Numbered from the stretch's first letter, positions 17,661 to 26,526 are shown. The stretch: DNA of 64,000 nucleotides from F23-D06 sp963603365 (GCA_963603365.1 CAVCMI010000009.1:1-64000), one strand, 5' to 3'. Notes: generated from the sequence alone by a model not told the origin. Made by a program: numbers and translations.

Positions 17661-18467
17661 TTATTGTTTCATGAAATGGAACACAGACTGCTGAAACTCT
17701 TGGAAGAGCGCCGGGCCGGATGCTACAATCTCGCCGCCAAAGAGCCAATTGCCGTTGCCGGAAAAGTCTGTCACCTTTCCGCCGGCTTGTTGCACAATAA
17801 AAGCGCCTGCTGCCACATCGTAGGGTTTCATGCCGTACTCGAAATAGCCGTCGCATCTGCCGCAAGCCACATAGACAAGGTCTGTGGCTGCAGACCCTAA
17901 GCGGCGCAATCCGTGTGTATGCTGCATCGACCATTCCAGATATGCCATAAAGGGTTTCAATATGGAAAAGTCGGTATACGGGAACCCTGTGGCCAAAAGC
18001 GACGAATTCAATCCAGGGCATGCTGAGACGTGAATCTGTTTCCCGTTCATATAGGCATCACTGCCTTTATAGGCATAGAAACACTCGTCGCGCCCTATTT
18101 CATATACGACGCCTATCACAATGCAATCCTCCTCCTTTAATGCGATGCTGATGGCTGTAGGCGGAAGTCCGTGTATGAAATTGGTCGTGCCGTCAAGCGG
18201 GTCGACAATCCAGTTGAAATGGTCGGCAAGAACCGTTTCCGTCTTTTCTTCCGCGATGAATCCGGCCTCAGGCAACAGTTCTTTCAGCCGTTTCACAATA
18301 GTGGCTTCTGATTGCTTGTCGAACCTCGTGACATAGTCATGAATGCCTTTCACATCAACCTCGACAGTGGAGATGTTTTGGCGTTCGTGGCACAGCCAGC
18401 GCCCTGTACGGGTGGCAAGGGATGCCACTTCGCGGCAAAGGTCTTGATAGTTTATCTGTTTGTCCAT
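17661..18467 (-). CDS. suhB: Inositol-monophosphatase family protein (SuhB-like)
   Basis: Mg-dependent phosphatase of the IMPase family, acting on inositol phosphates or related sugar phosphates. The 268 residues carry the first metal-binding motif PEAGFIAEEKTE (about 70-81), the second, WIVDPLDGTTNFIHGLP (about 85-101), and a C-terminal PYDVAAGAFIVQQAGGKV. In E. coli SuhB also affects transcription of rRNA; whether that applies here is unknown. Its ATG overlaps the gmk stop by one base (TAATG), so the two are translationally coupled. Confidence 0.88.
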   Translation of the reverse strand: MDKQINYQDLCREVASLATRTGRWLCHERQNISTVEVDVKGIHDYVTRFDKQSEATIVKRLKELLPEAGFIAEEKTETVLADHFNWIVDPLDGTTNFIHGLPPTAISIALKEEDCIVIGVVYEIGRDECFYAYKGSDAYMNGKQIHVSACPGLNSSLLATGFPYTDFSILKPFMAYLEWSMQHTHGLRRLGSAATDLVYVACGRCDGYFEYGMKPYDVAAGAFIVQQAGGKVTDFSGNGNWLFGGEIVASGPALFQEFQQSVFHFMKQ

Positions 18468-19033
18468 TATTGTTCAAGAAAACGTTTTACGATAGAAACC
18501 ATTTCGTTCTGAGCGCGTGTCAAGTCGTCGTTCAACACCAAAACGTCAAACTGTTCCGCAAACGACAATTCGTATTCGGCTTTGTCTAAACGTTTTGCCA
18601 GCGTTTCCGGAGTTTCCGTCCCACGCTTGTTCAGTCTCCGCTCAAGTTCATCTATCGTCGGGGGCTTGATGAAAATGGAGAGAGCCTTGTCGCCATAGAA
18701 TTTCTTGATGTTCAGCCCGCCTAAGACATCCACATCGAAGATAACCGTTTGACCGTTTTCCCAAATGCGCTCAACTTCGCTTTTCAGGGAACCGTAGAAC
18801 TGGTCGCGGTAAACCTCTTGCCATTCCAGGAACTCGTCGCGTTGGAGACGTTGTTTAAACTGCTCCGTCGTTATAAAATAGTAATCCTTTCCGTCGGTTT
18901 CGTAATCACGTTTGGCTCTGGTTGTTGCAGAAACGGAAAACTGCAGTAGGGGCACTGCTGTCAGCAGATGCCTGACGATGGAGGTCTTGCCGGCGCCCGA
19001 CGGAGCAGAGACAATAATGACTTTCCCTTTCAT
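18467..19033 (-). CDS. gmk: Guanylate kinase
   Basis: Phosphorylates GMP to GDP with ATP in the cytoplasm. From the ATG at 19031-19033 the product is 188 residues, normal for the family. It starts MKGKVIIVSAPSGAGKTSIV (P-loop SGAGKTS) and has the GMP-binding segment SVSATTRAKRDYETDGKDYYF (about 35-55, without the usual Pro-Arg-Pro run). An extension to 19063 would add ten residues and begin inside the promoter region. First gene of the gmk-suhB-flavoprotein operon, divergent from mutS. Confidence 0.95.
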   Translation of the reverse strand: MKGKVIIVSAPSGAGKTSIVRHLLTAVPLLQFSVSATTRAKRDYETDGKDYYFITTEQFKQRLQRDEFLEWQEVYRDQFYGSLKSEVERIWENGQTVIFDVDVLGGLNIKKFYGDKALSIFIKPPTIDELERRLNKRGTETPETLAKRLDKAEYELSFAEQFDVLVLNDDLTRAQNEMVSIVKRFLEQ

Positions 19034-19052
19034 AGAACCTTGTTTAGAGGCG

Positions 19053-19084
19053 CAAAAATACAAAAAGCTTTTTTTGTATTTTTG
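19053..19084. promoter_or_regulatory. Divergent gmk/mutS promoters in an inverted repeat
   Basis: A minus-strand -7 element TATTTTTG (19053-19060, for gmk) and a plus-strand TATTTTTG (19077-19084, for mutS) face away from each other with only 16 bp between. The surrounding bases form an inverted repeat centred on AAGCTT, differing by a two-base insertion in one arm. The two promoters must share the same DNA face region, so simultaneous polymerase binding seems unlikely. Confidence 0.7.
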
Positions 19085-19105
19085 TCAACTTTTTAAAAAA
19101 ATGAA

Positions 19106-21715
19106 ATGGGAAAAAGTGCAGAAACCCCTTTGATGAGGCAGTACTACAAATTCAAGGCGCAACATCCCGACGCCATATTACTGTTTCGAGTGGGCGACTT
19201 CTATGAAACCTACGGCAAAGACGCTGTCATCTCCTCTAAAACGCTGGGGATAACCTTGACAAAACACGGCAAAAACCAGTCACAGACGGAGCTTGCCGGC
19301 TTTCCCTACCATGCGCTTGACGTTTATTTGCCCAAGTTAGTAAGGGCGGGACTGCGGGTGGCCATTTGCGAACAGTTGGAAGACGCTAAGCTCACCAAGA
19401 CGCTGGTAAAACGAGGCATCACAGAAATGGTGACCCCTGGCGTGTCTATCAATGACAAAGTGTTGGAACAACGCGAAAACAACTTTCTTTCGGCCATACA
19501 GTTTTCCGACAAGGTTTGCGGCATCGCATTCGTGGACATCTCCACGGGCGAGTTCTATATGTCGGAAGGGGACTACGAATACATTGACAAACTCCTCCAG
19601 AATTTCAATCCTGCAGAACTGGTCATCCAGAAAGGGAAAACAGAGCTTTTCAAACAGCATTTCGGCGAGAAGATGCTGCTCACCACCTTAGACGACTGGG
19701 TTTTCATACCCGACTTCGCCTACGATCTGCTGACCAAACATTTCAAAACCACCTCTCTGAAAGGTTTCGGAGTAGAGAACCTCACGGTCGGAATCATAGC
19801 CGCTGGTGCAGCCTTGCAGTACCTCTATGAGACCCAAAACCACAGAATACAGCATATCAGCAAAATAAACCGGATTGAAGAAGAGCACTATGTATGGCTT
19901 GACAAATTCACCATCCGTAACCTCGAACTGGTGCAGACATCTAACGAGGATGCCGTCACGTTGATGCAGGTGCTCGACCATACGCAGACTCCGATGGGCT
20001 CGCGGATGCTTCGGAAATGGATACTTATGCCACTGAAAGAAAAGGTCTTCATAGACGAACGGCTTTCCGTTGTGGACCATTTCATACATGACGGAGAATT
20101 GCTGGCAGAGATCCGGAGCACCTTGCGGCGGATGGGCGATTTAGAGCGTATGGTTTCCAAAATAGCCGCCAGCAAAATCAATCCGCGCGAGGCCTTGCAG
20201 CTGGCTCGCGCCTTGCGTGCCGTTGAGTGCGTGCAAGCCGCCTGCCGACGCACAAGACACCCTGCATTGAACAAGATTGCTGAACAGTTGAACCCTTGCC
20301 TGCTTGTCTGCCAACGCATTGAAAACGAGATACAAGAAGACCCTCCTGTAGTTGTCAGCAAAGGCGGGGTGTTCAAGCGTGGCGTCAACAGCGAACTGGA
20401 TGAACTTGCAGACTTGGCCAAAAACAGCAGGGATATTTTAGCGCAGATTCAACGTAGAGAAGCCGAAAAAACCGGCATCTCTTCCCTGAAAATCGGTTTC
20501 AACAATATTTTCGGGTACTATCTTGAAGTAACCAATCTACACAAAAACAAGGTTCCGGCCGAGTGGACCCGGAAACAGACGCTCTCAAACGGAGAACGCT
20601 ACATCACAGAAGAACTTAAGGAAATTGAGACCAAGATATTCGGAGCACAAGACAGAATGCTCGAAATAGAGACAAAACTGTACAACGATTTGGTCGGAAA
20701 TCTGTTAGACTACATTTCGCTGATACAGATTGACGCACGGCTCATCGCCCGCCTTGACGTTCTGCTGTGCTTTGCAGATGTTTCCAAGGAGAACAACTAT
20801 GTAAAACCTGACGTTAACGAGGGCACTGCTCTAAAAATCAGCAGCGGCCGGCATCCTGTCATAGAAAAGCAGTTGCCGCCTGGAGAACAGTACGTAGCCA
20901 ACGATGTTTATCTCGACAATGACAAGCAACAGATTATCATCATAACCGGTCCCAACATGTCCGGGAAATCGGCATTGCTTCGCCAGACTGCACTGATTGT
21001 ACTGATGGCGCAAATGGGTTGCTTTGTGCCTGCCGATTCCGCAGAAATAGGAATCATCGATAAAATCTTCACCCGTGTGGGGGCGTCCGACAACATTTCC
21101 ACCGGAGAATCAACCTTTATGGTCGAGATGAACGAAACCGCCAGCATCCTGAACAACATCTCGGAACGAAGCCTGATCCTGCTCGACGAGATCGGTCGCG
21201 GCACCAGCACGTATGACGGCGTTTCGATTGCCTGGTCCATTGCTGAATACCTGCATGAGAACCCTTATTATCATGCTAAAGTATTGTTTGCCACCCATTA
21301 TCATGAACTCAACGATATGGCGGCACAGTTCAGCCGGATAAAGAATTTCCATGTGTCCGTCAGGGAGATTGACAACAAGGTGTTCTTTATGCGCAAACTC
21401 GAACCCGGCGGCAGCGAACACAGTTTCGGCATACATGTGGCACGAATGGCCGGCATGCCTGAAAAGGTGCTTGCCCGCGCTAATGAGATACTGAAACAAT
21501 TGGAACAATCACGAAGCGGCCAAGAAGAGCACAAAAGCATCGAAAAGCACGCGTCCGGTTACCAACTCAGTTTCATCAACCTCGACGACCCATTGCTGTT
21601 AGAGGTGAAAGACCTGATTGTCGGGCTGGACATCAATGCTTTAACTCCGGTGGATGCCTTGAATAAATTGAACGAGATCCAACAACTGCTCACAGGGAAA
21701 AACAAACAGAAATGA
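19106..21715 (+). CDS. mutS: DNA mismatch repair protein MutS
   Basis: Recognises base mismatches and small loops and starts repair with MutL. The 869 residues include the N-terminal mismatch-binding motif RVGDFYETYG (about 27-36, with Phe-x-Glu), the connector and lever domains, the Walker A motif GPNMSGKSALLR at about 615, Walker B SLILLDEIGRGTSTYDG near 690, and FATHYHEL. A short helix-rich C-terminal tail ends at the usual place. The ATG at 19106 is 22 bp from its -7 element. It is likely monocistronic. Confidence 0.98.
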   Translation: MGKSAETPLMRQYYKFKAQHPDAILLFRVGDFYETYGKDAVISSKTLGITLTKHGKNQSQTELAGFPYHALDVYLPKLVRAGLRVAICEQLEDAKLTKTLVKRGITEMVTPGVSINDKVLEQRENNFLSAIQFSDKVCGIAFVDISTGEFYMSEGDYEYIDKLLQNFNPAELVIQKGKTELFKQHFGEKMLLTTLDDWVFIPDFAYDLLTKHFKTTSLKGFGVENLTVGIIAAGAALQYLYETQNHRIQHISKINRIEEEHYVWLDKFTIRNLELVQTSNEDAVTLMQVLDHTQTPMGSRMLRKWILMPLKEKVFIDERLSVVDHFIHDGELLAEIRSTLRRMGDLERMVSKIAASKINPREALQLARALRAVECVQAACRRTRHPALNKIAEQLNPCLLVCQRIENEIQEDPPVVVSKGGVFKRGVNSELDELADLAKNSRDILAQIQRREAEKTGISSLKIGFNNIFGYYLEVTNLHKNKVPAEWTRKQTLSNGERYITEELKEIETKIFGAQDRMLEIETKLYNDLVGNLLDYISLIQIDARLIARLDVLLCFADVSKENNYVKPDVNEGTALKISSGRHPVIEKQLPPGEQYVANDVYLDNDKQQIIIITGPNMSGKSALLRQTALIVLMAQMGCFVPADSAEIGIIDKIFTRVGASDNISTGESTFMVEMNETASILNNISERSLILLDEIGRGTSTYDGVSIAWSIAEYLHENPYYHAKVLFATHYHELNDMAAQFSRIKNFHVSVREIDNKVFFMRKLEPGGSEHSFGIHVARMAGMPEKVLARANEILKQLEQSRSGQEEHKSIEKHASGYQLSFINLDDPLLLEVKDLIVGLDINALTPVDALNKLNEIQQLLTGKNKQK

Positions 21716-21814
21716 CAAGGAGTGATACGCAGACCGTCATCCAAATTCTCAATTTAACACCACAACAAATGTTGGCACGTTATTTGCGTACAATTGGCTG
21801 CTAATCTTTTTTCT

Positions 21815-22342
21815 ATGAAGCCCAAAATTGAACTCAAGGCAGACAAACAGCGAGTCGCAGAAGGTGAGGTCGTAGAGGTCACCTGGTCGTGTACAAACGC
21901 CGAGTTGGTGCAGCTTACGGTAGACAACGGATATAAAACGATAACACAGACCGTAGAACCACGCGGCTCAAAGAAATTCCGCCTTAACCGGTCAAGCGGC
22001 AAGACACAACTGGTGATCGGCGCCACAAACGACGGGAAGACCTATTACAAGTCTGTCAGCGTGCGCGTCAAGCGCACAAAAAAAGCGAATGCCGGAAACG
22101 ATTATGACGACTATACGGGATATGCAGGGGCTAAGCGCAACGGGTTGAAGAACACTTGGACAAACTTCAAGACTAAGGCAAAATATGCTTGGGGAAGCAT
22201 GACCGAAAAGAAAAAATTAGCAAACATAGTGTTACCAATACTTTGTCTGTCCTTAATATTTTCGACTTTTTCGCCTGTGTTCTCGAACATCTGCATCCTT
22301 GTTGTTATTGGCTATCTCTTGTGGACAATCCTGAAAAGGTAA
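21815..22342 (+). CDS. Unrecognised small membrane protein with N-terminal beta domain
   Basis: The product (175 residues from the ATG at 21815; a TTG at 21794 is less likely) is not recognised. Residues 1-90 (MKPKIELKADKQRVAEGEVV..TWSCTNAELVQL) look like an immunoglobulin-like beta-sandwich of the kind that starts with a charged edge strand and a VTWxC strand. A basic linker follows (KRTKKANAGNDYDDY, about 90-105), then a Lys-rich helix and two adjacent C-terminal hydrophobic segments (about 137-152 and 156-170). There is no signal peptide, so the beta domain would be cytoplasmic if the hydrophobic hairpin inserts. It sits alone 99 bp after mutS; TTATTTGCG at 21779 is a poor promoter match. 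Confidence 0.6.
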   Translation: MKPKIELKADKQRVAEGEVVEVTWSCTNAELVQLTVDNGYKTITQTVEPRGSKKFRLNRSSGKTQLVIGATNDGKTYYKSVSVRVKRTKKANAGNDYDDYTGYAGAKRNGLKNTWTNFKTKAKYAWGSMTEKKKLANIVLPILCLSLIFSTFSPVFSNICILVVIGYLLWTILKR

Positions 22343-22576
22343 AGAAATTTGCCCAACAATATCATTGCACGATTAAGGCTGATGTCTCCATGATGAATAT
22401 CAAGCTGAGTTTGTGCAATGTTCAAAACAAAACCACAACCTATATCCGGGTTCTTTTTGGGCAGACCATTAGCTCGTTGCGGTGATGGTATTCAGGAATC
22501 GACAATGTACTTTTCTCGGCAGCATATTGATCAACAAAAGGGGGTTCCGGTTAGGCGACCATTGTGCCCAATAACA
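22343..22576. other. Gene-free stretch with nested complementary segments
   Basis: No convincing gene is present; short open frames have no recognisable content. Two nested pairings are visible: TGCCCA (22350-22355) with TGGGCA (22458-22463), and inside it CATTGCAC (22363-22370) with GTGCAATG (22413-22420). This could be a structured RNA or chance. No promoter of the TAnnTTTG type was found that would drive it. Confidence 0.3.
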
Positions 22577-22578
22577 AT

Positions 22579-22614
22579 AAAAAAAAAGACATACCATAAA
22601 ATATGCCTTTTTTG
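22579..22614. terminator. Bidirectional terminator below tRNA-Trp
   Basis: An AAAAAAGACATA arm pairs with TATGCCTTTTTT over an 8-nt loop, with one A-C mismatch. The minus strand continues into nine or more T residues, so it best serves tRNA-Trp; the plus strand also has a T run and may end the gene at 21815. Confidence 0.55.
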
Positions 22615-22659
22615 TTAAACCTTATCACATCAATTATGAAAAAACACAATGATTTTCAG

Positions 22660-22730
22660 CAGGGGATGAGAGAATCGAACTCCCATCTGCGGTTTTGGAG
22701 ACCGTCATTCTACCATTAAACTAATCCCCT
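22660..22730 (-). tRNA. tRNA-Trp (anticodon CCA)
   Basis: The minus strand folds into a cloverleaf. The acceptor stem AGGGGAU pairs with AUCCCCU, the anticodon loop is CUCCAAA with anticodon CCA, the T arm is GGGAG-UUCGAUU-CUCUC, and the discriminator base is G. CCA is not encoded. It lies 51 bp after tuf, separated by a terminator-like hairpin. Confidence 0.95.
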
Positions 22731-22734
22731 GGAT

Positions 22735-22763
22735 AAAAAGGGGCAATTGACTTGCCCCTTTTT
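22735..22763 (-). terminator. tuf terminator
   Basis: A perfect 12-bp stem (AAAAAGGGGCAA with TTGCCCCTTTTT) and a 5-nt loop lie 17 bp after the tuf stop on the minus strand, with the T run forming the end of the stem. It stands between tuf and tRNA-Trp, so tRNA-Trp would be made by read-through or from a separate promoter. Confidence 0.7.
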
Positions 22764-22780
22764 GTTATATTCGATGACGA

Positions 22781-23968
22781 TTAGTCAAGGATTTCAGTAA
22801 CCTGACCGGCACCTACCGTACGTCCACCCTCGCGGATAGCGAAACGGAGGTTCTGGTTCAAAGCGATTTCAGAGAGCAGTTCAACTGTAATCTCAACGTT
22901 ATCGCCAGGCATACACATCTCAACGCCAGCAGGCAGGGTGATTGCGCCCGTCACGTCCGTTGTACGGAAATAGAACTGAGGACGATAGTTGTTGCCAAAC
23001 GGGGTATGACGACCGCCTTCTTCTTTCTTCAAAACATACACAGAAGCTTTGAATTTCTTGTGCGGGTGGATGGAACCCGGTTTTGCGATGACCATACCGC
23101 GACGGATTTCGTCCTTGTCAATACCGCGGAGCAGCAGACCTACGTTATCACCAGCTTCGCCTTCGTCGAGAATCTTGCGGAACATCTCGACACCGGTAAC
23201 GACTGATTTCAGTTTTTCGGCACCCATACCGATAATGTCAACAGGGTCAGAAGTGTGGATGACACCCGTCTCGATTCTACCTGTAGCCACAGTACCACGT
23301 CCCGTGATAGAGAAGACGTCTTCTACCGGCATCAGGAAGTCTTTATCGACATCGCGCGGAGGCAGCGGAATCCAGGTGTCAACTGCATCCATCAGTTCAA
23401 CGATCTTTTCAACCCATTTCGGTTCAAGGTTCAAGCCGCCAAGAGCAGAACCGCGGATGACCGGGGTGTTGTCGCCGTCGAAACCGTAGAATGTCAGCAG
23501 GTCGCGGATTTCCATTTCAACGAGATCCAGAAGCTCAGGGTCGTCAACAAGGTCAACCTTGTTCATGAAAACAACCATTCTGGGCACGCCTACCTGCTTT
23601 GCCAACAGGATGTGCTCACGGGTCTGAGGCATCGGACCGTCTGTAGCAGCAACAACCAGAATGGCGCCGTCCATCTGAGCAGCACCCGTTACCATGTTCT
23701 TCACATAGTCGGCGTGACCCGGACAGTCAACGTGTGCGTAGTGACGGTTTGCTGTTTCGTATTCGATATGAGCCGTGTTGATGGTAATACCACGCTCTTT
23801 TTCCTCGGGTGCGTTATCAATAGAATCGAATGATCTGACCTCGGAAAGACCCTTGTCTGCCAAAACAGTCGTGATAGCAGCCGTCAAAGTTGTCTTGCCA
23901 TGGTCGATGTGACCAATGGTTCCCACATTTACGTGGGGTTTTGTACGTTCAAATTTTTCTTTTGCCAT
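22781..23968 (-). CDS. tuf: Elongation factor Tu
   Basis: GTPase that delivers aminoacyl-tRNA to the ribosome. The 395 residues begin MAKEKFERTKPHVNVGTIGH and contain the G1 motif GHIDHGKT (about 19-26), RGITINTAHIEY (switch I), DCPGHADYVKNM (G3), NKVD (G4) and the C-terminal domains ending GAGQVTEILD. Codon use is strongly biased as expected for a highly expressed gene. It follows tRNA-Thr and precedes tRNA-Trp on the minus strand; secE, nusG and the L11 operon, which often follow in Bacteroidota, are not here. Confidence 0.99.
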   Translation of the reverse strand: MAKEKFERTKPHVNVGTIGHIDHGKTTLTAAITTVLADKGLSEVRSFDSIDNAPEEKERGITINTAHIEYETANRHYAHVDCPGHADYVKNMVTGAAQMDGAILVVAATDGPMPQTREHILLAKQVGVPRMVVFMNKVDLVDDPELLDLVEMEIRDLLTFYGFDGDNTPVIRGSALGGLNLEPKWVEKIVELMDAVDTWIPLPPRDVDKDFLMPVEDVFSITGRGTVATGRIETGVIHTSDPVDIIGMGAEKLKSVVTGVEMFRKILDEGEAGDNVGLLLRGIDKDEIRRGMVIAKPGSIHPHKKFKASVYVLKKEEGGRHTPFGNNYRPQFYFRTTDVTGAITLPAGVEMCMPGDNVEITVELLSEIALNQNLRFAIREGGRTVGAGQVTEILD

Positions 23969-24026
23969 TTTCTTATAAATTAATGATTAATATTTTTAAC
24001 AGTTATCTGTTGTCAAAAAAAAAGAG

Positions 24027-24098
24027 AGCCGTTGACGAGAGTTGAACTCGTGACCCCCTCCTTACCAAGGAGGTACTCTACCACTGAGCTACAACGGC
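24027..24098 (-). tRNA. tRNA-Thr (anticodon GGT)
   Basis: Minus-strand cloverleaf with acceptor stem GCCGUUG/CAACGGC, D arm UAGCUCAGUGGUAGAG, anticodon stem-loop CCUCC-UUGGUAA-GGAGG (anticodon GGU), and T loop UUCAACU. The discriminator is U and CCA is not encoded. It lies 58 bp before tuf in the same transcription unit. Confidence 0.95.
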
Positions 24099-24152
24099 TG
24101 ATTATCATACTTAAAAAAAGAACGTTTCACACGTACGTTTTAAAAAGGTTGG

Positions 24153-24160
24153 CAAAAATA
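24153..24160 (-). promoter_or_regulatory. Promoter of the tRNA-Thr-tuf unit
   Basis: The minus strand reads a run of eight T then GTATTTTTGCC (A at the first step after the run), with TATTTTTG at 24160-24153. It lies 54 bp before tRNA-Thr and just after the end of rfbD. Confidence 0.65.
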
Positions 24161-24201
24161 CATTTTTTTTGAGAGTTTCAACCTCAACAAGGAAAAAATA
24201 T

Positions 24202-25080
24202 TCATATTTTTTCTAATTTATTGACAATCAACCTTAAACTGTCTCTCCAATATGGTATAGCCATGCCTGTTTCATTTTCAATTTTGCTCAAATCGAACAA
24301 TGAGCAGGCTGGTCTTGGCGCTTTTGCCGGATAATTTTCCGACAGAATGGCATCTACGATGCATCTGCGGCCACCGATTTCCATGATAGCCTGTGCAAAG
24401 TCGAACCAGCTGATGCTGCCTTTGTTTGCGAAATGGTAAATATCCATCCCACTTTTCTTGCCGTTCTTTTCAATTACTCTCCATATAGCAGAGGCCAGGT
24501 CTCCCGCATAAGTCGGGGCTCCCACCTGGTCATAAACAACAGAGACCCGTTCGCGTTCCTCCCCTAATTTGAGCATCGTCTTTACGAAATTATGGCCATA
24601 CTCGGAATACAGCCACGAGGTGCGGATTACCGTTGCATTGCATCCGCTGTCCCGGATGGCCTGCTCGCCTTCCGCTTTAGACTTCCCGTAAACGGAATGC
24701 GGGGATAAAGGGTCTTCCTCCCGGTGTGGCCGACACTCGTTGCCGGCAAATACATAGTCGGTAGATATGTGTACCAGATACGCCCCATGGCGCTTCGAGC
24801 ACTTTGCCAGATTGTCCACGGCATCGCGGTTGATGCGGTATGCTTCCGCAATGTTGTCTTCGGCCTTGTCAACAGCCGTATAGGCAGCAGCATTGACAAT
24901 GACATCTATTTTATCCCTGACAACCCTCTGCTCTACCTGTCCGGCATCGCAAATGTCAAGCGTGTCGATGTCTGTAAAGAAAAAAAGGCCTTTGTCTTCC
25001 GGAAGTCTTTGCGAAAAGTCTTGGATGCACTTTCCGAGTTGGCCATTCGCTCCCGTCACCAGTATGTTGAGTTTGTTCAT
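24202..25080 (-). CDS. rfbD: dTDP-4-dehydrorhamnose reductase
   Basis: Last step of dTDP-L-rhamnose synthesis, using NAD(P)H. The 292 residues are an extended SDR: TGANGQLGKCIQDF at the N-terminus (GxxGxxG motif), NAAAYTAVDKAED near 65, STDYVFAG, and the catalytic YGKSKAEGE (Tyr-x3-Lys, near 130), then IRTSWLYSEYGHNFVKTM, all typical of RfbD. The rfbABC genes are not adjacent. It is the last gene of the dsrC-led group, 18 bp after the beta-CASP nuclease, and shares no obvious function with it. Confidence 0.93.
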   Translation of the reverse strand: MNKLNILVTGANGQLGKCIQDFSQRLPEDKGLFFFTDIDTLDICDAGQVEQRVVRDKIDVIVNAAAYTAVDKAEDNIAEAYRINRDAVDNLAKCSKRHGAYLVHISTDYVFAGNECRPHREEDPLSPHSVYGKSKAEGEQAIRDSGCNATVIRTSWLYSEYGHNFVKTMLKLGEERERVSVVYDQVGAPTYAGDLASAIWRVIEKNGKKSGMDIYHFANKGSISWFDFAQAIMEIGGRRCIVDAILSENYPAKAPRPACSLFDLSKIENETGMAIPYWRDSLRLIVNKLEKI

Positions 25081-25098
25081 TGGACAGTCGTATTTATG

Positions 25099-26505
25099 TC
25101 AGGCCAGTTCGACAGTTTCGCGGAAAAACGGCACGTATGCTTGTCTGAAACCAGCCTCTCCAAGATGCCGGACGTAAATTTTGCGCGCCTCGTCTTCGCC
25201 ATGAACGACAAAGATGGATTTCAATTTCTTGTTGTCTTTCTGACAAGAAAGATAGGTGATGAGTTCTTTATAGTCGGCGTGTCCCGAATAGGCGTCGATT
25301 CTGGCAAGATGAGCATTGACATTGTAAAGCTGTCCAAAAATAGAGACTTTCTTGTCGCCGCGCATGATTTTAGCCCCCAAGGTATTAGGAGAACAGTAGC
25401 CTACGCACAAGACCGTCGTCCTCGGGTTCTCGATATTGTTGGCCAGGTGATGTTTGATACGGCCGGCCTCCATCATGCCCGATGCGGATATGATGATGCA
25501 TGGACGGTTTGAAGTGTTCAGCCGTTTTGAATCCTCCACTGTGCGGACATACGTCAGGTCGTCGAAACCGAACGGGTCTCTGTTCTGCTCCATGAATTGA
25601 CGGATGTCGCTGTTGAAGTTCTCGTCATGCAGCCGGTAGATATTGGTTGCGGAACAAGCCAGCGGGCTGTCCACAAAGCACTCGACATCTGGCAGATTCC
25701 CGCTCTTTTTCAACCGGTGCAGCGAATAAACGATTTCCTGGGTTCTTCCAATGGCGAAAGAGGGGATGAGCAGTTTGCCTTTCCGTTTGGCACACGCATC
25801 TTTCACTACCATAGCCAATTCCATATCAGCCTCGGCCAGCGTTGAGTGCAGTCTGTCTCCGTAGGTCGATTCCGTGATGATATAGTCGGCGGGCGGAAAC
25901 GCCTCAGGGTCGGGAAGGATTTGCTTGTTGTAACGCCCGATGTCGCCCGTATAGCAGAGCGTGCGTGTCTTGCGTCCCTCCTTAAAGGTAATATAGACAG
26001 CACTGCTTCCCAGCATGTGACCTGTTTCGAAAAATTCTATGGACAGGTCGGGCATGATGTCGAATTTCAGGTTTCGCGGGATGCTCACAAACTGGGACAT
26101 ACATTCGGCGGCGTCTTTTTCCGTATAAATCGGTTCGATAGGCTCTTTGCCAATTCGGGAGGTTTTCTTGTTGAACTGCTTGGTGTCGGCTTCCTGAATC
26201 CGTCCGGAGTCGGCCAACATAATAGCGCAAAGGTCACGGGTGGCCGGCGTGCAGAACACTTTGCCCCGGAATCCCAGTTTGTAAATGTAGGGGACAAGTC
26301 CCGAATGGTCGATGTGAGCATGCGACAGCAGCAGGATGTCAATGGCGGCCGGGTCGAAACCTAAGTCTCTGTTCATTTGGTCTGTTTCAAGTCCTTTGCC
26401 TTGATACATTCCGCAGTCCAGCAATATTTTAGTTCCTTTTTTAGTGGTAAGCAAAAACTTGCTGCCGGTAACCTCTCCGGTCGCGCCTAAAAAGTCTAAT
26501 CTCAT
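25099..26505 (-). CDS. Metallo-beta-lactamase fold beta-CASP RNase-like protein
   Basis: Predicted zinc-dependent nuclease of the beta-CASP group (related to CPSF73/Ysh1 and bacterial YSH1-like proteins). The 468 residues start MRLDFLGATGEVTGSKFLL and contain the metal motif LLLSHAHIDHSGLVPY (HxHxDH, about 52-67), TGHMLGSSAVYI, and ESTYGDRLH. A beta-CASP cap domain covers about 180-380, and SGMMEAGRIKHHL and AYSGHADYKELI mark the C-terminal RNA-metabolising region. RNA substrates are not known. It lies between the cytochrome b-like gene (21 bp) and rfbD (18 bp), probably in one transcript. Confidence 0.88.
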   Translation of the reverse strand: MRLDFLGATGEVTGSKFLLTTKKGTKILLDCGMYQGKGLETDQMNRDLGFDPAAIDILLLSHAHIDHSGLVPYIYKLGFRGKVFCTPATRDLCAIMLADSGRIQEADTKQFNKKTSRIGKEPIEPIYTEKDAAECMSQFVSIPRNLKFDIMPDLSIEFFETGHMLGSSAVYITFKEGRKTRTLCYTGDIGRYNKQILPDPEAFPPADYIITESTYGDRLHSTLAEADMELAMVVKDACAKRKGKLLIPSFAIGRTQEIVYSLHRLKKSGNLPDVECFVDSPLACSATNIYRLHDENFNSDIRQFMEQNRDPFGFDDLTYVRTVEDSKRLNTSNRPCIIISASGMMEAGRIKHHLANNIENPRTTVLCVGYCSPNTLGAKIMRGDKKVSIFGQLYNVNAHLARIDAYSGHADYKELITYLSCQKDNKKLKSIFVVHGEDEARKIYVRHLGEAGFRQAYVPFFRETVELA

Positions 26506-26526
26506 AATGCAGAAGTTTTATAGGGT

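Noticed and set aside
17653..18021. N-terminal extension of the flavoprotein
   Set aside because: The extension lies within suhB in another frame, while the FAD motif begins right at the ATG at 17652.
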